Below the pieces are notes generated by a model, which was not told the DNA's origin, searched no databases, and saw nothing but the letters and a program-made list of their open reading frames with translations. Below, in pieces: positions 1 to 7,446 of a stretch of 13,956 nucleotides of DNA. Where the stretch lies: positions 1 to 13,956 of the forward strand of contig CAAGHX010000148.1 of assembly GCA_900769745.1 (NCBI GenBank). Direction: 5' to 3'. This DNA is from an uncultured Alistipes sp. (GTDB taxonomy: Bacteria > Bacteroidota > Bacteroidia > Bacteroidales > Rikenellaceae). Each line of letters begins with the position of its first letter. The stretch's first letter is position 1. A program made the translations under genes and the position numbers.

Positions 1-2
1 CT

Positions 3-92
3 ATGCCAAACGGAAAAAAGCACAAGCGTCATAAGATGGCTACGCACAAGCGTAAGAAGCGTCTTCGTAAGAATCGTCACAAGAAGAAGTAA
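3..92 (+). CDS. AURKAIP1/COX24-domain (mS38/bS22-like) small basic ribosomal peptide
   Basis: This 29-residue peptide starts MPNGKKHKRHKM and ends RHKKK. About two thirds of its residues are Lys, Arg or His, and there is no acidic residue. I recognise the pattern as the AURKAIP1/COX24-domain peptide found in many Bacteroidota. The named relatives are mitochondrial small-subunit protein mS38 and mycobacterial bS22, which sit on 16S-type rRNA near the decoding region. The inferred role is therefore an rRNA-binding small-subunit component. The ATG lies two bases from the window edge, so the ribosome-binding region is not visible and an N-terminal extension cannot be fully excluded, although MPxGKK is the expected beginning. 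A strong terminator follows 41 nt after the stop, so it probably ends its own transcript rather than reading into rng. Family assignment is by motif memory only. Confidence 0.8.
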   Translation: MPNGKKHKRHKMATHKRKKRLRKNRHKKK

Positions 93-121
93 TCTTCGTC
101 GATTCGAGTTGCGTTAGCAAG

Positions 122-180
122 TAGGTAAGAGATAAGCTAAATGGCCTTTTCAACTAACGCCATTTAGCTTTACCTATTTT
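122..180 (+). terminator. Rho-independent terminator after the small basic peptide gene
   Basis: A perfect 12-bp stem is formed by AAGCTAAATGGC (134-145) and GCCATTTAGCTT (159-170), with a 13-nt loop. The outer segments TAGGTA (122-127) and TACCTA (171-176) can extend the stem across a 6-nt one-sided bulge. A short T tract (TTTT, 177-180) follows. It separates the ribosomal-peptide gene from rng. Confidence 0.75.
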
Positions 181-216
181 ATATTGTAAATTGATGCGGC
201 CAAAATTGTGTGTTGC

Positions 217-239
217 AAGCCTGCCAAAAGGGGCAGCTT
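217..239 (+). promoter_or_regulatory. Hairpin in the rng 5' leader
   Basis: The arms AAGCCTGCC (217-225) and GGCAGCTT (232-239) pair over 8 bp with one bulged C and a 6-nt loop. The hairpin ends 34 nt before the rng ATG and is GC-rich compared with its flanks. There is no T tract, so it is not a terminator. Leaders of RNase E/G-family genes can be cleaved by their own product, which makes autoregulation an attractive but unproven inference. Confidence 0.4.
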
Positions 240-273
240 GGGCGCGGGCCTGCATCAGATTGATAAAGATTTG

Positions 274-1821
274 ATGAATCGAGAGTTAGTAATAAACGTT
301 ACCCCGTCGGAGATATCCATCGCCCTCTGTGAGGATAAAGTTTTGGTGGAGCTCAACAAGGAGCAGTGCCAAAGTGGCTTTGCTGTTGGCGATATCTATC
401 TGGGTAAGGTGCGAAAAATTATGCCGGGTCTGAATGCTGCCTTTGTCAACATCGGACACGAGAAAGATGCATTTATTCACTATCTCGATTTGGGCGGACA
501 GTTTGAGTCGTTGCAAAAGGTTGTCAATAGCCATCAGCCCGGAAAACGCGGCGTAAAGGTTGAGACAATGAAGTTGGAGCCAGCCATCGAGAAGGCTGGA
601 AAAATTGCCTCATATTTGCAGGTTGGCCAGACCGTTATGGTGCAGATTGCCAAGGAGGCAATCTCGACTAAGGGACCACGTTTGACCTCCGACATATCGC
701 TAGCAGGCCGCAATGTGGTACTTGTACCGTTCTCATCGAAGATATTTCTCTCGCAGAAGATTCGCTCTACGGAGACTAAAAAACGCTTACGCCAAGTAGC
801 AGCCAAAGTGTTGCCTAAGAATTTTGGCGTTATCATTCGCACTGCCGCAGCCGAGGCGCACGATGCTGACATCGAGCAGGATATCCTCTCGTTGCTTGAG
901 AGATGGAATCAGGCTGTGGGTAACATACGCAAGAATACGGCTCCCGCTCTGTTGATGAGCGAGATGAGTCGTGCAAACACCATAATCCGCGATTCTCTGA
1001 ACTCGACCTTCTCACAGATTACGGTCGACGACGAGACGATGTATCGCGAGATTAAAAGCTATATTAAAATCATCGACCCCCAATTGGAGAAGATCGTAAA
1101 GCTGTACAAAGGCACGGTGCCCATCTTCGACAATTTTGATATATCGAAACAGATTAAATCGCTCTTTGCCAAGTATGTATCGCTCAAGCGTGGTGCATAT
1201 CTTATCATCGAGCACACCGAGGCTATGAATGTCATCGATGTCAATTCGGGCAATCGAACCAAGGCTGAGGTGAATCAGGAGGAGACAGCAATGGAGGTCA
1301 ACCTTGCTGCTGCTAAAGAGATAGCACGCCAGTTGCGTCTGCGCGATTTGGGTGGTATCGTGATTATCGACTTTATCGACCTGCACAAGGTGCAGAACCG
1401 CCAGTTGCTCTTCAACGAGATGACTCAGCTTATGGCGAGCGATAAGGCTAAGCACACGATTTTGCCACTCACCAAGTTCGGCTTGATGCAGATTACCCGC
1501 CAGAGGGTTCGCCCAGTAGCGGTGCAGGATGTTACCGATGTGTGTCCTACTTGTAATGGCTCGGGCCGCATCGAACCAACCGTATTGCTCGACCGCAAGA
1601 TCGAGAATCAGATTCAGTTCCTCTCGGAGGATCGTGGCGTGAAACATATTACACTTAAGGTCAGCCCTTATGTTGCATCTTACCTTAACAAAGGCTTCTT
1701 GTCGTTGCGCCGTCGCTGGATGATGCGCTATAAGATGTGGATTAAGGTTGTGGCCGACCAGAGCTTAGGTATGGTCGATGTGAAGTACTTCGGCCGTAAT
1801 GGGGAGTTGTTGATTGAGTAA
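274..1821 (+). CDS. rng: Ribonuclease G (RNase E/G family)
   Basis: This is a 515-residue endoribonuclease of the RNase E/G family, which cleaves single-stranded RNA and matures the 5' end of 16S rRNA. An S1-like RNA-binding domain lies at the N-terminus (about residues 35-130, including GDIYLGKVRKIMPGLNAAFV). The catalytic DNase I-like part carries the two metal-binding aspartates, D322 in NVIDVNSG and D366 in IVIIDFIDL. The Zn-link cysteines are C424 and C427 in CPTCNGSG. The length fits RNase G and lacks the long RNase E scaffold tail. I chose ATG 274 because MNRELVINVTPSEISIAL is where family homology begins. The frame is open back to a GTG at 208, but that extra stretch covers the leader hairpin and has no family resemblance. 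Expression probably starts downstream of the preceding terminator, though I see no convincing promoter. Confidence 0.95.
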   Translation: MNRELVINVTPSEISIALCEDKVLVELNKEQCQSGFAVGDIYLGKVRKIMPGLNAAFVNIGHEKDAFIHYLDLGGQFESLQKVVNSHQPGKRGVKVETMKLEPAIEKAGKIASYLQVGQTVMVQIAKEAISTKGPRLTSDISLAGRNVVLVPFSSKIFLSQKIRSTETKKRLRQVAAKVLPKNFGVIIRTAAAEAHDADIEQDILSLLERWNQAVGNIRKNTAPALLMSEMSRANTIIRDSLNSTFSQITVDDETMYREIKSYIKIIDPQLEKIVKLYKGTVPIFDNFDISKQIKSLFAKYVSLKRGAYLIIEHTEAMNVIDVNSGNRTKAEVNQEETAMEVNLAAAKEIARQLRLRDLGGIVIIDFIDLHKVQNRQLLFNEMTQLMASDKAKHTILPLTKFGLMQITRQRVRPVAVQDVTDVCPTCNGSGRIEPTVLLDRKIENQIQFLSEDRGVKHITLKVSPYVASYLNKGFLSLRRRWMMRYKMWIKVVADQSLGMVDVKYFGRNGELLIE

Positions 1822-1842
1822 ATTCTCGGACGGGATAGGGTG

Positions 1843-1873
1843 GTTGCGAGGCAATCAAAGTTGCAAGGCAATC
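1843..1873 (+). repeat. Short tandem repeat in the rng-mfd spacer
   Basis: Two 14-nt copies, GTTGCGAGGCAATC (1843-1856) and GTTGCAAGGCAATC (1860-1873), are separated by AAA and differ at one base. They sit in the 89-nt spacer between rng and mfd. Nearby arms GACGG (1829-1833) and CCGTC (1885-1889), or alternatively GGGAT (1832-1836) and ATCCC (1871-1875), could fold the spacer into a closed structure that brackets the repeat. The function is unknown. Confidence 0.6.
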
Positions 1874-1910
1874 CCCGCAGAGGACCGTCTAACCTAATAA
1901 AACTCTTATT

Positions 1911-4900
1911 TTGGAGAGTATAAATAACATTTTGCAGAGGGCCGAGGGCTCAAAATCTCTCACCCAACTGCTTAAGGAGTATAAAGCGGAGAGCGTTACC
2001 GTCCATCTCGAAGATTTGGTCGGTGGGGCTCTTTCGTTCTATTCGGCGGCGTTTATACGTCGTGTTGGTGGTGTTCATATCTTCGTTGCCGAGGATAGAG
2101 ATGCCGCTGCATATATGCTCAACGACTTCTATGCTCTTCTAGATGAGTCGTTGATTCACTTCTTCCCTACGTCATACAAAAAATCTATCCTCTATGGTAA
2201 GGAGGATGCACAGGGTGTGGTGCAGCGCACCAATACGCTCAATGCTATCCGCCATCGTGCTGGCGACTATCTTGTTGTCTGCACCTATCCCGAGGCTCTG
2301 GCCGAGAGGGTTGTTGACGAGGGTGCTTTGTCGGAGCGATGCATCAGAGTAAAGGTTGGCGATAGATTGTCTATCTCTGATTTCGAGAAGCAACTCACCG
2401 ACGAAGGTTTCGAGCAGGTTGATTTCGTCTACGAGCCTGGCCAGTATTCGCTTCGTGGTGGTATTGTAGATGTCTTTTCTTACTCCGAGAGCCGTCCTTT
2501 CCGCTTCGATTTCTTTGGCGATGAGGTCGATTCTATCCGCCGATTCAATATCTCGAGTCAGCTCTCTAACGACAAGGTGCAGAGCGTTGAGATTATCCCC
2601 AATATGAATAGTGGCGACTCTAAGAAGGTGTCGCTTGCGGCCTTTGTCGGCTCGGCAACCTTCTGGTTCTACGACGCTGAGTATGTGCTGAAGAAGGTGA
2701 ATGATTTGCGTCGTCGCCTGCTTGGCGAGTTGGAGGAGCCATCTACTATCGATACCCTGCTCACCAGTCGCAATGGCCTGCTGGCCGATATGGAGCAGCA
2801 GCGAATGATGCTTCTGAGGGATAACCTCAAGGAGCGTATTGCTGATGTTACCATCAAATTCGCCACAACACCTCAGCCCAAGTTCAACAAGAACTTCGAG
2901 ATGCTGGCCGACGATATCGCCGACAACGCTATCAAGGGTTATAAGAGCTACATCCTCTCGGAGAGCAAGGCTCAGATTGAGCGTCTGGATAATATCTTCC
3001 ACCAAATTGGACGAGGCAAGGTGGAGTTCGACTCTGTGTCGGTTACTCTGCACGAGGGCTTTGTGGATAACGCCCTGAAGCTCTGCCTCTATACCGACCA
3101 TCAGATTTTCGACCGCTATCGCCGCTATAAAATCAATGGCGAGATTAAGCGCGATGAGCAGATGACCGTAGCCGAGCTTAACGCCTTGAAGATGGGCGAC
3201 TATGTGGTGCATATCGACCACGGTGTAGGCCGTTTCGGAGGCTTGGTCAAGATTGAGCAGAATGGTAAGCTGCACGAGGCTATAAAGCTGATTTATAAGG
3301 ATAACGATGTGCTGTTTGTGAATGTTCACTCTCTGCACCGTATCTCACGCTATAAGAGTGGCGACGCCGAGGCGCCTAAGATTTACAAACTCGGCAACGG
3401 AGCTTGGCAGAAGCTCAAGAGTGCAACAAAGAAGGCCGCTAAGGATATCTCGCGCGAGCTTATCGCCTTGTATGCCAAGCGTAAGTCGAGCAAGGGATTC
3501 GCTTTCTCGGCCGATAGTTATCTGCAGAATGAGATGGAGGCTTCGTTCCGTTGGGAGGAGACCCCCGACCAGCTTACAGCAATCGAGGCTGTAAAGCGAG
3601 ATATGGAATCCGACCGCCCTATGGATAGATTGGTGTGTGGTGACGTGGGCTTTGGTAAGACCGAGGTTGCTATCCGTGCAGCATTCAAGGCGGCGGTTGA
3701 TGGCAAGCAGGTGGCAGTGCTTGTGCCTACAACCATTTTGGCTCTGCAGCACTATCGCTCGTTTATGGAGCGTCTGCGTGACTTCCCGGTGAGGGTGGAG
3801 TATCTCAATCGCTCGAAGAGTGCCAAGCAGACTCGCGAGATTGCCGAGGGCCTGGCTTCGGGCCATATTGATATCCTTATCGGTACGCATAAGATGCTCG
3901 GCAAGAGTATCCGTTTCCGCGATTTGGGTCTTTTGATTATCGACGAGGAGCAGAAGTTCGGCGTTGCGGCCAAGGAGAAACTTACTCAGCTGAGTGTTAC
4001 AGTCGATACGTTGACCCTTACTGCAACGCCTATCCCCCGAACCTTGCAGTTCTCGCTGCTGGGCTCACGCGATTTGTCGGTGATTTCTACAGCTCCGCCA
4101 AACCGCCAGCCAATCATTACCGAGTCGCATATCTTCTCCGACGAGATTGTGCGCGATGCTATCGAGGAGGAGTTGGCTCGTGGTGGACAGGTCTATTTCG
4201 TGCATAATAGGGTCGATGACTTGATGACCTTGCAGGGTCAGATTCAGCGTCTTTGTCCTAAGGCGAGGATAGCGGTAGGTCACGGTCGTATGCCATCGGA
4301 AGCTCTGGAGCGTCTTATCATGGACTTTATCTATGGCGAGTTCGATGTCTTGCTCTCGACAACCATCGTGGAGAATGGTATCGATATCCCCAATGCCAAC
4401 ACCATAATCATCAACAATGCCCACCATTACGGCCTTAGCGACTTGCATCAGCTTCGTGGTCGTGTTGGTCGAGGTAGCCGCAAGGCCTATTGCTACCTGA
4501 TTACTCCGCCCGAGGAGCTTCTCTCGACCGATGCTCGCCGTCGTATGCGTGCCATCGAGGAGTTCTCGGATTTAGGTTCGGGCTTCAATATCGCTATGCA
4601 GGATTTGGATATTCGCGGTGCGGGTAATTTGTTGGGCGCCGAGCAGAGTGGCTTTATTGCCGATATTGGCTACGAAACCTACCAAAAGATTATGCGTCAG
4701 GCTATTGCCGAACTTCGTGCCGAGGGCCTCGATGTAGCTGGTCTTTCCGATGAGGAGGCCGAAGCAGTTAAGCAGGAGAGCTATATCGACGATGCCGTTA
4801 TCGATATCGATATGCTTGCCGAGTTGCCCGATAGCTATGTGCGCCAGCCAGCCGAGAAGCTGCGCTTGTATCGCGAGCTCGACTCTATCCGCCGTGAGGA

Positions 4901-5231
4901 GGATTTGGTCGCTTTCGAGTCGCGCTTGGTAGACCGCTTTGGTGCTTTGCCTGTGGCCGCTAAGGAACTTTTGAATGTGGTGCGCCTGCGTTGGGAGGCT
5001 GTGCGTCTGGGTATGGAGCGTGTGAAGGTGAAGAATGGCCTTATGATTGTCCACTTTGTGGGCGAGAGCAACTCTCCATACTATAAGAGCGACACGTTTA
5101 TGACTCTGTTGCGTAAAATTACAGCCGAGCCCGATAGATTCGTACTCAAACAACACAATAATCGACTGGCAATGACCGTTAGAAGAGTAGCTGATATAGC
5201 CGAAGCGGTCGTTGTGCTTCGATCGTTATAA
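1911..5231 (+). CDS. mfd: Transcription-repair coupling factor Mfd
   Basis: This is a 1106-residue DNA translocase that removes RNA polymerase stalled at lesions and recruits UvrA. The N-terminal part (about 1-340) holds the UvrB-like modules, including EPGQYSLRGGIVDVF. The RNAP-interacting CarD-like domain is at about 425-490 (MGDYVVHIDHGVGRFGG). The translocase has Walker A GDVGFGKTE with K583, the DEEQ box at 678-681, the motif TATPIPRTLQ, and QLRGRVGR of motif VI. The TRCF C-terminal domain fills roughly the last 150 residues. The length is close to E. coli Mfd (1148). The start is TTG 1911: the frame has a stop at 1890-1892 and no ATG before codon 69, which would lie inside conserved sequence. 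No Shine-Dalgarno is visible. coaX begins 6 nt after the stop, so the two are probably cotranscribed. Confidence 0.96.
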   Translation: MESINNILQRAEGSKSLTQLLKEYKAESVTVHLEDLVGGALSFYSAAFIRRVGGVHIFVAEDRDAAAYMLNDFYALLDESLIHFFPTSYKKSILYGKEDAQGVVQRTNTLNAIRHRAGDYLVVCTYPEALAERVVDEGALSERCIRVKVGDRLSISDFEKQLTDEGFEQVDFVYEPGQYSLRGGIVDVFSYSESRPFRFDFFGDEVDSIRRFNISSQLSNDKVQSVEIIPNMNSGDSKKVSLAAFVGSATFWFYDAEYVLKKVNDLRRRLLGELEEPSTIDTLLTSRNGLLADMEQQRMMLLRDNLKERIADVTIKFATTPQPKFNKNFEMLADDIADNAIKGYKSYILSESKAQIERLDNIFHQIGRGKVEFDSVSVTLHEGFVDNALKLCLYTDHQIFDRYRRYKINGEIKRDEQMTVAELNALKMGDYVVHIDHGVGRFGGLVKIEQNGKLHEAIKLIYKDNDVLFVNVHSLHRISRYKSGDAEAPKIYKLGNGAWQKLKSATKKAAKDISRELIALYAKRKSSKGFAFSADSYLQNEMEASFRWEETPDQLTAIEAVKRDMESDRPMDRLVCGDVGFGKTEVAIRAAFKAAVDGKQVAVLVPTTILALQHYRSFMERLRDFPVRVEYLNRSKSAKQTREIAEGLASGHIDILIGTHKMLGKSIRFRDLGLLIIDEEQKFGVAAKEKLTQLSVTVDTLTLTATPIPRTLQFSLLGSRDLSVISTAPPNRQPIITESHIFSDEIVRDAIEEELARGGQVYFVHNRVDDLMTLQGQIQRLCPKARIAVGHGRMPSEALERLIMDFIYGEFDVLLSTTIVENGIDIPNANTIIINNAHHYGLSDLHQLRGRVGRGSRKAYCYLITPPEELLSTDARRRMRAIEEFSDLGSGFNIAMQDLDIRGAGNLLGAEQSGFIADIGYETYQKIMRQAIAELRAEGLDVAGLSDEEAEAVKQESYIDDAVIDIDMLAELPDSYVRQPAEKLRLYRELDSIRREEDLVAFESRLVDRFGALPVAAKELLNVVRLRWEAVRLGMERVKVKNGLMIVHFVGESNSPYYKSDTFMTLLRKITAEPDRFVLKQHNNRLAMTVRRVADIAEAVVVLRSL

Positions 5232-5237
5232 ATTGCT

Positions 5238-5972
5238 ATGAGCGTAAATTTGATAATTGACATAGGCAATTCGTTGCTGAAAGTGGCTCTTGTTCAGCGA
5301 GATGAGGTGCTCGAGCAGCACTCTTGTCAGAGTCTGAGCGAGGATATGGTAAGCGATATTAAGGCTCGCTATCCATCTGTGAGCCGAGCGATAGTGGCTT
5401 CGACGGCACACTCGACCGCCGAAGTGGCCTCTTTGTTGCGTAAATGTGGTATTGATGTGCTGGAGATGAACTCTCTCACGCCTATTCCCATTGGCAACGA
5501 CTACCTCTCGCCCGAAACCCTCGGTGTAGACCGCCTGGCGGCAGCCGTAGGAGCGGTGGAGGTTATGGGGTGCGCCGATGCTCTTATTGTTGATTTCGGT
5601 ACCGCCATCACCATTGATATGGTGGAGGGCGGAGTTTTCCGAGGCGGTAACATTTCGCCCGGTATGCGAACTCGTTTTCGAGCACTGCACGACTACACCT
5701 CTCGTCTGCCCGAGTGCGAAGCAACTGATGAGGTTTTGCGACTCGGTCGCACCACTCGTCAAGCCATCGAACAGGGCGTGATGGAGGGCATAACACACGA
5801 GATTAAGGGCTATATTTCCTCGTTTTCGCAACAAAATGAGAAATTAACGTTAATTTTTACGGGTGGAGACGCAAATTTTTTTGTTAAACGAATTAAAAAC
5901 GCGATATTTGCAAAATGTGATTTGGTCCTTTGTGGACTGAACCGAATTTTAGAGTACAATGCAGAATTTTAG
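5238..5972 (+). CDS. coaX: Type III pantothenate kinase
   Basis: This 244-residue ASKHA-fold kinase phosphorylates pantothenate with ATP, the first step of coenzyme A synthesis. Type III enzymes need a monovalent cation and are not feedback-inhibited by CoA. The phosphate-binding motif DIGNSLLK is at 8-15 with catalytic-type D8, the conserved GVDR at 96-99, DFGTAITID starting at D119, and GGNISPGM further on. The start lies 6 nt after mfd, suggesting cotranscription or coupling. The last 14 nt overlap the start of the following barrel gene in another frame. The final roughly 130 nt are much richer in A/T than the rest of the gene and contain a predicted promoter for that next gene. The catalytic motifs look intact. 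Confidence 0.95.
   Translation: MSVNLIIDIGNSLLKVALVQRDEVLEQHSCQSLSEDMVSDIKARYPSVSRAIVASTAHSTAEVASLLRKCGIDVLEMNSLTPIPIGNDYLSPETLGVDRLAAAVGAVEVMGCADALIVDFGTAITIDMVEGGVFRGGNISPGMRTRFRALHDYTSRLPECEATDEVLRLGRTTRQAIEQGVMEGITHEIKGYISSFSQQNEKLTLIFTGGDANFFVKRIKNAIFAKCDLVLCGLNRILEYNAEF
5880..5910 (+). promoter_or_regulatory. Predicted Bacteroidota-type promoter inside coaX, driving the barrel gene
   Basis: TTTG at 5880-5883 is followed after exactly 19 nt by GATATTTG at 5903-5910. This matches the Bacteroidota primary-sigma form (TTTG, about 19-21 nt, TAnnTTTG) at every fixed position but one. Initiation would fall near 5917, giving a leader of about 40 nt before the ATG at 5959. The surrounding end of coaX is unusually A/T-rich. 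This is a prediction from motif and context only. Confidence 0.5.
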
Positions 5973-7335
5973 TAAGCAAATTTTCAAAGCTATTATAGCT
6001 GTCGCAATGTTGTTACCATTGGGTGCGACAGCACAAGGTATGATGAGTAGTATTAACACCTATTCACCCTATTCGATGTACGGATTGGGTGAACTTGCCA
6101 CTCCAGGTAATGTTGCTACACGTTCTATGGGTGGTGTTGGTGTTGCCATGCTTTCGACACACGCAATTAACATGCTCAACCCTGCGGGCTATGCCAATAT
6201 GAACCGCAAGAGCTTTATCTTCAATTTCGGTATCGATGCAGGCCACTACCGCAATAGCCAGAACAAATATAGCACAGGTTCTGTGTCAGAGGTTAAGACT
6301 GCGTATAACTCGGCTAACATCCACGAGATTGCATTCCAGATGCCATTGGCAAAGAATGTTGGTTTCGGTTTTAGCTTGACCCCTTATAGCAATGTTGGTT
6401 ACAACATGTACAGCAACGACCTTTCGTCTGATATCATTGGTAATGTGGGACGTGTGCAGTATCGCTACTATGGCGATGGTGACATCACCGAGGTTAAGGT
6501 AGGTGCAGGCTGGCGTCCATTCACAAAGCTCTCGATTGGTGCTGCGGCGCGTTACTACTGGGGTAACATCACTCGTAACTACAAGACTATTCCTGCTGAT
6601 ATCATCACAGGTAGCGGTACATATTCAAACACAACAGGTATTGATACCTACGATGTGTCGAATGTGAAGTTCCAGTTTGGTATCCAGTGGCACGCTATTA
6701 TGAATAGCAACCGTGCGCTCAGCTTTGGTGCAACTTATGACTTGGGTGGTGATTTGAATCCCGATATGACTCAGTACGTATATGTGGATAACTTCCTTAC
6801 ATCTGTTGTTCGTGATCAGACCGATGCTTTGCCATTGCGATTGCCTCAGCAGGTTGCTGCGGGTGTCTTCTATCAGACATCAAAGATTCGCGCAGGTGTT
6901 GATTACGTATATCAGAATTGGGGTAGCGAGAATACCGACTACATCGAGGGTAATGGTAAGGGCGTTCGTGTAGCATATACCGACACTCACACTATCAAGG
7001 CTGGTTTCGAGATTCGTCCTCGTCCAACCGATGTGAGCAACTACTTGAACCGTATCTCTTACCGAGTGGGTCTTCGTTATGGCGATTACTACCAGACTTT
7101 CGCCTATACCAACATCAAGCAGTATGCTGTAACAGCAGGTTTTGGTCTTCCATTGCAGCTCTTCGGCAACTCTTCAGTTGATATCGGCTTTGAGTGGGGT
7201 ATGCGCGATCCTCAGAACGAGAAGATTAATTTGAACGGTAAGGAGGTTGGCTTGGTTAAGCAGAACTACTATAAGTTGGCTATCGGTCTTTCACTCTTCG
7301 GAAATGATTGGTTCCGTCGCCGCCAGTTTAACTAA
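5959..7335 (+). CDS. OmpP1/FadL-like outer-membrane beta-barrel protein
   Basis: This 458-residue protein has a clear signal peptide: K6-K10 region, hydrophobic 11-22, and ATA|Q cleavage after A25. The mature N-terminus has SPYSMYGLG and, near residues 71-80, LNPAGYANM, resembling the NPAG region of FadL-like barrels. The rest alternates aromatic and polar residues in strand-length stretches, and the C-terminus YYKLAIGLSLFGNDWF looks like a final barrel strand. I therefore place it in the outer membrane. The substrate is unknown. Homologues next to coaX are usually left as hypothetical or outer-membrane proteins. Its ATG overlaps coaX by 14 nt, and a predicted promoter sits inside coaX. Codon choice shifts towards the highly expressed set compared with coaX. 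The barrel assignment is fairly firm; the FadL subfamily is less certain. Confidence 0.8.
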   Translation: MQNFSKQIFKAIIAVAMLLPLGATAQGMMSSINTYSPYSMYGLGELATPGNVATRSMGGVGVAMLSTHAINMLNPAGYANMNRKSFIFNFGIDAGHYRNSQNKYSTGSVSEVKTAYNSANIHEIAFQMPLAKNVGFGFSLTPYSNVGYNMYSNDLSSDIIGNVGRVQYRYYGDGDITEVKVGAGWRPFTKLSIGAAARYYWGNITRNYKTIPADIITGSGTYSNTTGIDTYDVSNVKFQFGIQWHAIMNSNRALSFGATYDLGGDLNPDMTQYVYVDNFLTSVVRDQTDALPLRLPQQVAAGVFYQTSKIRAGVDYVYQNWGSENTDYIEGNGKGVRVAYTDTHTIKAGFEIRPRPTDVSNYLNRISYRVGLRYGDYYQTFAYTNIKQYAVTAGFGLPLQLFGNSSVDIGFEWGMRDPQNEKINLNGKEVGLVKQNYYKLAIGLSLFGNDWFRRRQFN

Positions 7336-7361
7336 CGCACACTATATATAATATAATATGT

Positions 7362-7394
7362 ATTCGGGTTCGTACACTTGTAGATAGCCCGAGT
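7362..7394 (+). promoter_or_regulatory. Hairpin in the barrel-TPR intergenic region
   Basis: Arms ATTCGGGTT (7362-7370) and AGCCCGAGT (7386-7394) pair over 9 bp, two of them G-T wobbles, around a 15-nt loop. No T tract follows; the next bases are purine-rich. It could be a processing or stabilising structure between the two transcripts, or a leader element of the TPR gene. A very A/T-rich block lies just upstream (7341-7362), where a promoter might be sought. Confidence 0.4.
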
Positions 7395-7427
7395 CAAGCT
7401 AAGAAAGAAAAGAAACACAAAATAAAT

Positions 7428-7445
7428 TAATAAAACCTTTTATTA
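7428..7445 (+). repeat. A/T inverted repeat touching the TPR-gene start codon
   Basis: TAATAAAA (7428-7435) and TTTTATTA (7438-7445) form a perfect 8-bp inverted repeat with a 2-nt spacer, ending one base before the ATG at 7447. As RNA it would fold only weakly. It covers the expected ribosome footprint of a leader that lacks a Shine-Dalgarno motif. Confidence 0.4.
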
Positions 7446-7446
7446 C

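Noticed and set aside
208..273. N-terminal extension of RNase G from a GTG start
   Set aside because: The extra 22 residues (MCCKPAKRGSLG...) come from the leader hairpin and do not resemble the family; homology begins at the ATG at 274.
1822..1910. CRISPR-like or small RNA gene in the rng-mfd spacer
   Set aside because: There are only two 14-nt copies with a 3-nt gap, so no spacers, and there is no terminator or promoter of its own.
2172..3338. 388-residue open frame antisense to mfd, with others antisense at 1012-1647 and 4572-5156
   Set aside because: These mirror the codon pattern of the real plus-strand genes, show no family motifs and have low-complexity composition. rng and mfd are unmistakable on the other strand.
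7352..7357. TATAAT as an E. coli-type promoter for the TPR gene
   Set aside because: It lies in a long TA-rich stretch where such matches occur by chance, no -35 partner is spaced correctly, and Bacteroidota use a different consensus.
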